Source: Larix sibirica
Taxonomy: Eukaryota > Streptophyta > Pinopsida > Pinales > Pinaceae
NCBI GenBank assembly: GCA_004151065.3
Contig: NWUY0300005043.1
Location: forward strand, 33,393 to 59,150
Reading direction: 5' to 3'
DNA: 25,758 bases
Shown: positions 19,253-25,758 of the stretch, in pieces
Position numbering within the stretch: position 1 is the stretch's first letter
How the letters are laid out: each line of letters begins with the position of its first letter
The notes under the pieces: model-generated
What the model was told of the DNA's origin: nothing
Database searches by the model: none
Seen by the model: the letters and a program-made list of their open reading frames with translations, nothing else
Position numbers and translations under genes: made by a program

Positions 19253-20419
19253 TGTTGAAATTTGTAGCGAGGAAGGTCTTCTACATTTTTTGGTGTCTAG
19301 GCATGTAGAAAGGACCTAGGAGACTCTCCTAGACATTTAATTTAGAGTAATAAAGTCAATGTGAGCTTTTATTAAAGTTGTGAGTGGAAATGATTTTTTT
19401 ATTTCATTAAGTGTAGTTTGTCTAACCCATAGAAAGTGAAGAGTCACTTGGGAAAGTGAAGAGAGAAAGTCATTCTCACAATTAATAAAAAGAGAAGCAG
19501 GAGGGTTTAGACATACACATTCCAAAGTAGAGAGAGTAGTCCTTTGGAGTGGCTCAAATTCCAAGAGAGGAGACTTGGAGAGAAGTGTGAGACACATTAA
19601 TTCCAAGAGAGGAAAAGATTGAGCAAAGAGGAAGAGGAGGGAGCAACAAAGAAGATGGCACATTTCTAAGAAAAGGAGAGGGCACACACTCCTAGAAATG
19701 AGTTGCTATTAAATGATGTTCATTACCACAGTCTAAGGGTGCATTTCTGATAAAGGAATGAGGGTACGCACCCCAAGAAGTATTAGACATTAAATTAATA
19801 TCTTTTGTTGCTGTTGGAGAGGTCCATTCCGCTGTTGAAGGTTGGTTGTATAATCTATTGATGGCTCAGATTTTGAGACAAAGTTTTAGGTGTTGAAATC
19901 CTAGTTGTTTGCTACTGAGAGTGACTATTCAAAGTTCCTGTATAGTGCAATAGTCAAGCTGAAGTGTTGGGTGCTCTAAAATTGAGATACAAATTTGAGA
20001 TTGTGACGAAGAAAGGCCTTACAACATTTGTGGGCACTGTTTCCAAAGATGGGCGCAATTTTCGAGGTGGTGGACTGAGGTACTTGTGAGTTAAGTAATG
20101 TAAATTTAATGCTGATATGTATTGTTGTTGTACTTATGTATAATTCCTCTTATGCTCAATAAAATAAGTACTCTCTTGATTGGTTTTCCCCTTAGGGGGT
20201 TTTTCTAGGGTCTTTGACCAAATTTCCTGTGTCAAAATGTTTATTACAAACTGTTGTTCTTTATTTATTTTCACTCCTAAGTTTACTTAGTTATAATATA
20301 TCAACTTACAGAGACATGAAATTTATATGCATGTGATATGTGTTGGGTTTTATGATTGTTGAAGACTGATATCAGAGTTGTGCTAAGTGTTTGGGATAAT
20401 TTAAGCTCATATTTCAACA
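19253..20419 (+). mobile_element. Copia-type LTR 2
   Basis: It starts TGTTGAAAT and ends ATTTCAACA, 1167 bp, the same termini as LTR 1. The first about 250 bp align to LTR 1 at roughly 80-85 percent by eye; the last 125 bp (from 20295) are identical to it. AATAAA at 20158-20163 is a candidate polyadenylation signal. It lacks the SINE; TGTATTGTTGTTGTACTTATG (20118-20138) may be the unoccupied site. Upstream flank is copia protease sequence, downstream is a primer site, so by position it acts as a 5' LTR. Confidence 0.85.
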
Positions 20420-20437
20420 TGGTATCATAGCTAGATC
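20420..20437 (+). promoter_or_regulatory. Primer binding site, tRNA-iMet-like, copy 2
   Basis: TGGTATCATAGC directly after the LTR 2 end; identical to the site at 15072. Confidence 0.75.
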
Positions 20438-20993
20438 TTTGAGTGATTCACTGGACTATTTCGTGGTAGTTGCGTGTGCAAGACTATTGTTGGTTAGTAT
20501 AGACGGGTGTGATTTTTTTTGGCACAAATGAGCAAAATTTCTTGGTTTGGGTTTAAAACTAGAAATTTTACAGTTTTCATGGTTATGCATCTAGCCATAT
20601 GATGGGAATAAGAGAAGTGTTCCTTAGAGTTTCAGAGATAGGCTCATGCATGCAATGGAGGGATTTGGATGGGTTGGATTTTAACTCGAGTCAGGAGGTT
20701 CTTTGAAGGTGGCAGGAGGGATGCTTGTGATAGAGATGAAATATTTTCCCTCAGTATTAGCTTTGGAGGATGAGGAATAAATCGTGGTGTTCCAGGATGG
20801 AAATAGGGTTCTATATTCAAAGCGAGAAACCTTGGATGCAGTATCAGTTCTAGAGAAAGAGTGAGAGTGAGATGCTCCAGAGGTTGAGGTGGTACCGAGT
20901 ATTCAATATTTGATTAAGGGAATATGGGCGAGAGTATTCTTCCAATACTGTCAGAGGAGATGTCACTCCAATATTCTTAGAAGTCCGAGACTC
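20438..20993 (+). other. Leader downstream of LTR 2, unidentified
   Basis: Identical to 15090-15645, including the switch to gypsy sequence at about 20993. No recognisable gene. Confidence 0.5.
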
Positions 20994-23235
20994 CTCGGGA
21001 TGTTTGGTTCCTTATCAACCCTCAACACCTTCATTGAGTCAACCTCATGACTCCGGGGTCCAACACCTCCTTATGTTGTCTATCGATGTAAACCTTCATA
21101 CATGTTGTAACCAATACGGTTCAACCGTCGAAACCTCCACTATTGATAAGGGGAAATATTTGACTCCAGTCAATGAATCCTTGCACCTACCTTGACCACC
21201 CATCGATGGGATTCCAAAATACCCTAAGTTTCCTTTGCATTGCATTGCAAATAATCCCAATGCTCAGGACACTCCCAACTATAGCATTGTGGACGACTCG
21301 ACACAATCTCTTGCTACCATGTATACACTGGAAGTTATTAGAAAATATCCTGCATAGCGCAAAGCCTTATTATCATCTCTAGGTGCAATTGAGCCTTCCA
21401 ACTCTCATTTGATGACATTCGATTCAGAAGCGGGGCCACAAATTCCCTTTCAGTGTCCTTTCAAATCCCGATTATCGTTTGAAAATTGGTGATTCATTGG
21501 TGTATTGTCGACGAAGCCGCCTCTACCTACGTCATGTAAAATCATGTTTGGAAGAAGCTTAGATCCCCCAATTCATGCCATCCCTCATGACGTTGCATAC
21601 TTACGATGATCACGCTTCCCAACCTCAGGGTCTTCTTCAGAACGTCCCTATACTAAGTTAGTTGGAAAAATGGTCCTAATTGACATCGAGGTTGTCAATG
21701 ATCAGACATATTACATCCTCCTCCTTGGGAATATTTACATGTACACTATGAAATAAGTCACCTCATTCATCTTCAGGCTTATGATGTTCCCCCATGAAAG
21801 GAAGATTGTAAAACTGGACTAGTTGACCTATTACGAGTCCAAGGGTCCAACTTTCCTAGATAATTTCTTACCCACGATTGACAAAAGTATCGACAATGCA
21901 TCCAACCACATTTAACAAGTGTTGGGAATGGCATATTTTGCGATGCCCCCATAATTGAAACCTTTTAGGCTATTACTCCTCCACCCCTAGAGGTGGAAAT
22001 ATCAGAGTTGTGCATTATATCCTATGATAAATTTGATTCCAAACCTCAACCTCAACCTCAACCTATCCCCTCTCCCATCTAGTTACCTAAGAACTAAATG
22101 GGGATCCATGCCTATTCAACAAATCCCGTTCTTATTTCCACCTTATGGAATCATAAGCATGACTGTGACAACAACTCTTAATCTCCTGGGTTTGACGTCA
22201 GGCCTCCTCGTTTGGTACCTTACCCCCCCAAATCCACCTCCTACACCACATGTTATCTTTAAACTTGTGCAACCAATTGATAATGCCAGTCATACCCCTC
22301 CCAGAGTCCCAAAGGCATCACCGCCCACAACCCCACCTCCCCCAAAGAAGAAGGCTGGGGGAAAAACAATGAATGTGACGACGTGAACAAATCAGAACAA
22401 ATCCATGAACCCTCCCTCTACTGCCACATCTTGAGCATCCCTGCCTTATGATTTATGCGATGTTTTGGGTCATGCTACCCAGAACTATCTAGAATTTCCC
22501 ATCTTATGCACTCATCTACTAACGTTAGATGATGAACCCAACGAGAACATTTTGGTGGTCCATCTTCCTGACACTCTCAACACATGCAATAAGTCATGGT
22601 GCACCAATCATCCTTGTGAAATATGTGGATTGCATGGTCACTACTCACACCATTTCCTAGATCTACCCAAGTATCGATTTGTGCTAGTTGACTTGCACCA
22701 AATTTCTATAGAGTCCCAAGTCATCACTATAGAATAAGTTCACCCTCCAACATCTTCTTCGAGTGGGACAAACAACATTTGCTTCATCTCGTCTTCTGAT
22801 GAACCTTCTGTTTTATCCCATGGTATTTCCATGGTATCGACATAGCTAGGCCCCTCAAAATTATCGAGTCGATTGATCCTTTCGAAGTAACAAAGAACTC
22901 CTCATAGCACTCACGGAACCAGAATTTTCTTGGGATGATATGCACCATTATACGTATTTATTCCCGAGGAACCCATCTTTCTGTCCCCATCTTCAGACCA
23001 ATTTTCCATCGAGTGGAAAGGATTTATCCCTCATGGAAACATCAATTGGTTCAAGAACCCCATCCCAACCTTCAATGCTTTCGAAGAAGGTAATATGAAA
23101 AACATCTTTCCCACCATCCAGGTGGATATTTCAGTTAAGACATGTGTAACATAGAACATCACTTTAGGTGCCTCTTACACTCCAGAAGAGGTTGCTACCT
23201 GCAAAGCACTCTTCCAAGAGTTTCATGATGTGTTC
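20994..23235 (+). pseudogene. Gypsy protease and linker with zinc knuckles, copy 2
   Basis: Second copy of 15646-17887. The protease Asp is at 21510-21512 and the knuckles at 22447-22488 and 22615-22656. RT starts near 23169 and, in this copy, carries on into the rest of pol. Confidence 0.75.
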
Positions 23236-23950
23236 GCTTGGTCATACACTGAGATGCCCGTTCTTGTCCCTGCAATTGTTGAACATCACATCGACACATG
23301 GCTTGATGTTTCGTTGACATGCCAAAAGAAGAGACCCATACACTCATTGAAAGGATTGACTGTAAAAGCCGAGATCAAAGCTGGTTTCATTTATTTGATT
23401 GCTTATACTGCGTGGGTATCCAACCCCGTCCCCATAAAGAAAGAGCAAGGCACCATTCGCGTTTGCACTAAATTCTGTAATCTGAATTTGTCATGTCTAA
23501 AAGACAACTACCGTACTCCTTTCATTGACCAGATTATCGATGCTTGTGCTAGTCATTAGACTCTCTCCTTTATGGATGGATTCTCAGGGTGCAATCAGAT
23601 TCATATATGCAAGGAAGATCAGTATAAAACTTCCTTCACCACCCTTTTGGGCACGTTTTCCTATTGAGTCATTCCTTTCGGACTCAACAAAAATTGGAGC
23701 CACCTTTTATTGCAACATGCCATATTGTTTTCATGACTTGGTTCATATCATCCTTACCTACTTGGACAACCTCACGATGCGATCCAAGAAATGCTTGCAG
23801 CATCTAGAGGACGTGTTTCAGGTATTCCTTTGATGTCAAAAATATAATATCCGCTTGAACCCCTTCAAGTGCGTCTTTTGTGTATTTGCGGGTAGGTTAT
23901 TGGGATTCAATGTCTTCCAAAAAGGGATGATTGTTGATCCTTTGAAGGTT
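23169..23950 (+). pseudogene. Gypsy reverse transcriptase remnant, plus strand
   Basis: The frame runs EEVATCKALFQEFHDVFAWS, VEHHIDTWLDVSLTCQKKRP, GFIYLIAYTAWVSNPVPIKK, GTIRVCTKFCNLN and YRTPFIDQIIDACASH to a stop at 23557. In frame beyond it, LSFMDGFSGCNQIHICKEDQ holds the first catalytic Asp. The YxDD box is TYLDNLTMRSKK (YLDN at 23759-23770), the second catalytic Asp having become Asn. IRLNPFKCVFCVFAGRLLGF ends the domain. A deletion near KAEIKAGF has shortened the region before FIYLI. The enzyme could not be active. Confidence 0.9.
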
Positions 23951-24099
23951 TAATCCATAATCAACATTCCCCCTCCACAAACCTTGCTCCAGCTGCAAAG
24001 TATTAAAGGTAAGGCCAATTTCTCGCGCCATTTTACATTGGATTATGCTACGATGGTCCATAAATTTTTGTGTTTGCTATGATCTAACATTCCCTTCAT

Positions 24100-24600
24100 T
24101 TGGGATGAGAAGACACAAGCTACCTTCAAAGCATTGAGACAAGATATGATTTCCACTCCTTTGATTCCCCCTAGACTTCACGAAGGATTTTATCCTTTAC
24201 ATTTTGGCATCCGAATATGCCATTGCCAAAGTGCTAGTACAAGAAGACACTGCTTGTCAAGAACACATCATTTACTATGTTAGTTAGAACCTGTTTGGTC
24301 AGCCCCTCAAATTCCCTCATGAGGAGAAGTTGGTTTTAGCCATCATTTTTTTGGTTAAGAAGCTGCATCATTTCATTCTCTTGAGCTGAACCAAAGTAGT
24401 CATAGAATCAAACCTTATGTTGTATCTCCTGAACCGTCGCCTTATTCAAGGTCGCATTGCCCAATGGATCATTATCCTTCAAGAGTACAACCTTGAGTTC
24501 ATGAGCCCCAAGATCACCAAAGCGTTGGTCTTGGCGCAACTTATAACAGACTTACCATCTGAGTCCATATTGTCTCCTATCATTAATCACTTGCCATATG
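24100..24600 (+). pseudogene. Gypsy pol RNase H remnant, plus strand
   Basis: FIWDEKTQATFKALRQDM leads in, followed after a frameshift by LASEYAIAKVLVQED, EHIIYYVS, HEEKLVLAIIFLVKKLHHF and LMLYLLNRRLIQGRIAQWII. LQEYNLEFMSPKITKALV links to integrase. Arrangement and motifs match the RNase H of the minus-strand element. Stops after YYVS and LLS and one frameshift near 24190 inactivate it. Confidence 0.8.
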
Positions 24601-25758
24601 AACATTTGTTCACCATCGCTTCCGACAACCCTTGGTATTGAGTCATCCTATGTATTTGCAAACCCACAAGTTTGGTCCTCACCTTAGCCGTGATGATCGT
24701 CGTTACATCCGTCATCAAGCCCCATGGTACCTCCTCATTGATGATGTCCTTTATCGACGAGGTGTTGACACCATTTTGCGACGATACCTCACTCATGATG
24801 AGGCAGAACAAGACTTAAACAACTGCCATACTAGAGCTTGCAAAGGTCATCTCTCAAGGATGACCACTGCTCAGAAATTCATCTGTGCTAGTTATTTTTG
24901 GCCAACTCTTTTCTTTGATTGCATTACAGTAGTCAAACACTGTCACAATTTCCAACTTTTTGCTCCAACGATAAGAAAACCTCCCGTGGCGCTTTACCCG
25001 TTTGTCACCATCGACCCCGTTTGTAATTGGGCCATCAACTACATGTAATGTAATTCTGCGTTATCCGACGACCATAAATTCATAATTGTGGCCATCAATT
25101 TTTTCACCAAATGGGCCGAGGCCATGCCAACCTTTAACTGCACCAGACAAATCACGACACACTTCTTTTTTAACCATGTTATCACTCGATTCAACATCCC
25201 CCGCCAGTTGGTGTCTGATCACAATTCTCACTTTAAGGAGATCGTATGGAAGGAGTTCCCATACTTGTTGAAATTTGAGCACCAATTTTCCTCTTCCTAC
25301 TACCCTCAGGGCCATGGAAAAGTTGAGGCTGTCAACAAGATCCTCAAAACCATGCTCCAATGGACGGTGGAAAAGCACAAGTTGAACTGGAACCATACGA
25401 TTTTTTCGAACCTGTGGGCATATCGTACATCAACCAAAACCACAATGGGGTTCACCCCATTCCACCTCGTTTTTGGAATAGAATCAATCCTCATGATCGA
25501 GTGTCAAATACCTTCCTTGCACATCGCTATGGAACTTCTGCCAGAGACCATTGCTTTGGAACAACTCTTGGTCACTATCGAACAAGTGGATGAGGATCGC
25601 CGTGTGGGGCTCCAAATAACCGAAGAAGTTAAGCATTGATCAAAATATCATCATGACACTCATGTCCACCCACCACCTTTAAGGAAGGAGACCTCGTCCT
25701 TGTCTATGACCAAGATCATGATAAGCTTGGAAAGGAAAAATTCGAGTCCATGTGGCTG
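24601..25758 (+). pseudogene. Gypsy integrase remnant, plus strand, cut by window end
   Basis: The zinc-binding part is NNCHTRACKGHLSRMTTAQK to VVKHCHNFQLF, where the second Cys of the CHPCQ-type pair is Phe (24950-24952). In the core the first catalytic Asp is Asn (AINYM, 25037-25039), followed by a stop. The second Asp (LVSDHNSHF, 25217-25219) and the Glu (GKVEAVNK, 25325-25327) remain with D,D35E spacing. The longest open stretch, 25088-25639, covers most of the core. After a stop the C-terminal part reads FKEGDLVLVYDQDHDKLGKG and continues past the window. Confidence 0.9.

Larger units (their letters stand above)
20295..23235 (+). repeat. 2941-bp direct repeat, copy 2
   Basis: Matches 14947-17887 at a constant offset of 5348 with no difference seen. 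Unlike copy 1 it continues without interruption into gypsy RT (FHDVFAWSYTEMP across 23221-23262), so this copy has the natural right-hand context. Confidence 0.9.
12086..25758 (+). mobile_element. Decayed Ty3/gypsy LTR retrotransposon, plus strand, interrupted
   Basis: Gag (12086-13454), protease, linker, RT, RNase H and integrase appear in Ty3/gypsy order. The protease and linker part is present twice (15646-17887 and 20994-23235) because of the 2941-bp repeat. Only the second copy continues into RT at 23236. A copia-type LTR plus leader (13455 to about 15645) sits between gag and protease. The element runs past the window end inside the integrase C-terminus. It resembles the minus-strand element in gag and protease motifs but is clearly diverged. 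Stops, frameshifts and lost catalytic residues show that it is dead. Confidence 0.8.

Noticed and set aside
19337-19687. 116-codon minus-strand open frame
   Set aside because: It lies wholly inside LTR 2, and the homologous part of LTR 1 does not keep it open in the same way.
25061-25396. Minus-strand open frame of 111 codons
   Set aside because: It is antisense to clear integrase core sequence.

Overview
The window looks like intergenic DNA from a large plant genome, most likely a conifer. No intact host gene, rRNA, tRNA or bacterial-type feature is visible. Almost everything recognisable is decayed, nested retroelement sequence: two related Ty3/gypsy elements, copia-type LTR material, a Penelope-like element (PLE) carrying a GIY-YIG endonuclease, and a probable tRNA-derived SINE. 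The conifer call rests mainly on the PLE: endonuclease-bearing PLEs in land plants are known chiefly from conifers ('Dryad' elements, attributed to ancient transfer from arthropods).

Left part (1-3636). AT-rich sequence with a few short tandem duplications (1-2113) ends at a single N. It is followed by a plus-strand decayed reading frame resembling plant mobile domain (PMD) proteins (about 2285-3400), with a possible 88-bp intron.

Minus-strand gypsy element (3637-11417). Read right to left it carries gag (11417-9486), protease (about 8960-8500), a linker, reverse transcriptase (about 7800-7626 and 6684-6021), RNase H (about 5965-5560), integrase (about 5450-4197) and then a second RNase H-like frame (4047-3637) downstream of the pol stop. 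A Penelope-like fragment (7621-6689) splits the RT. The PMD-like frame lies antisense just beyond the extra RNase H, a layout reminiscent of Tat-lineage elements with additional ORFs.

Plus-strand gypsy element (12086 to window end). It has gag (12086-13454), then a copia-type LTR (13455-15071) with tRNA-iMet-like primer site and leader (to about 15645), then protease, linker, RT, RNase H and integrase. Integrase runs off the end at 25758. The LTR contains an N gap (14243-14613) lying inside a probable SINE with 17-bp target duplications.

Duplication. 14947-17887 and 20295-23235 (2941 bp) appear identical. The first copy stops at a single N (17888); the second reads on naturally into RT. Between them lie copia-type remnants (17889-19252) and a second, diverged LTR (19253-20419). 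The identity switches abruptly inside the LTRs, so a scaffolding or assembly duplication is at least as likely as a real one.

All coding frames carry stops or frameshifts. No gene here appears functional; what is informative is the nesting, the extra domains and the likely assembly problem.
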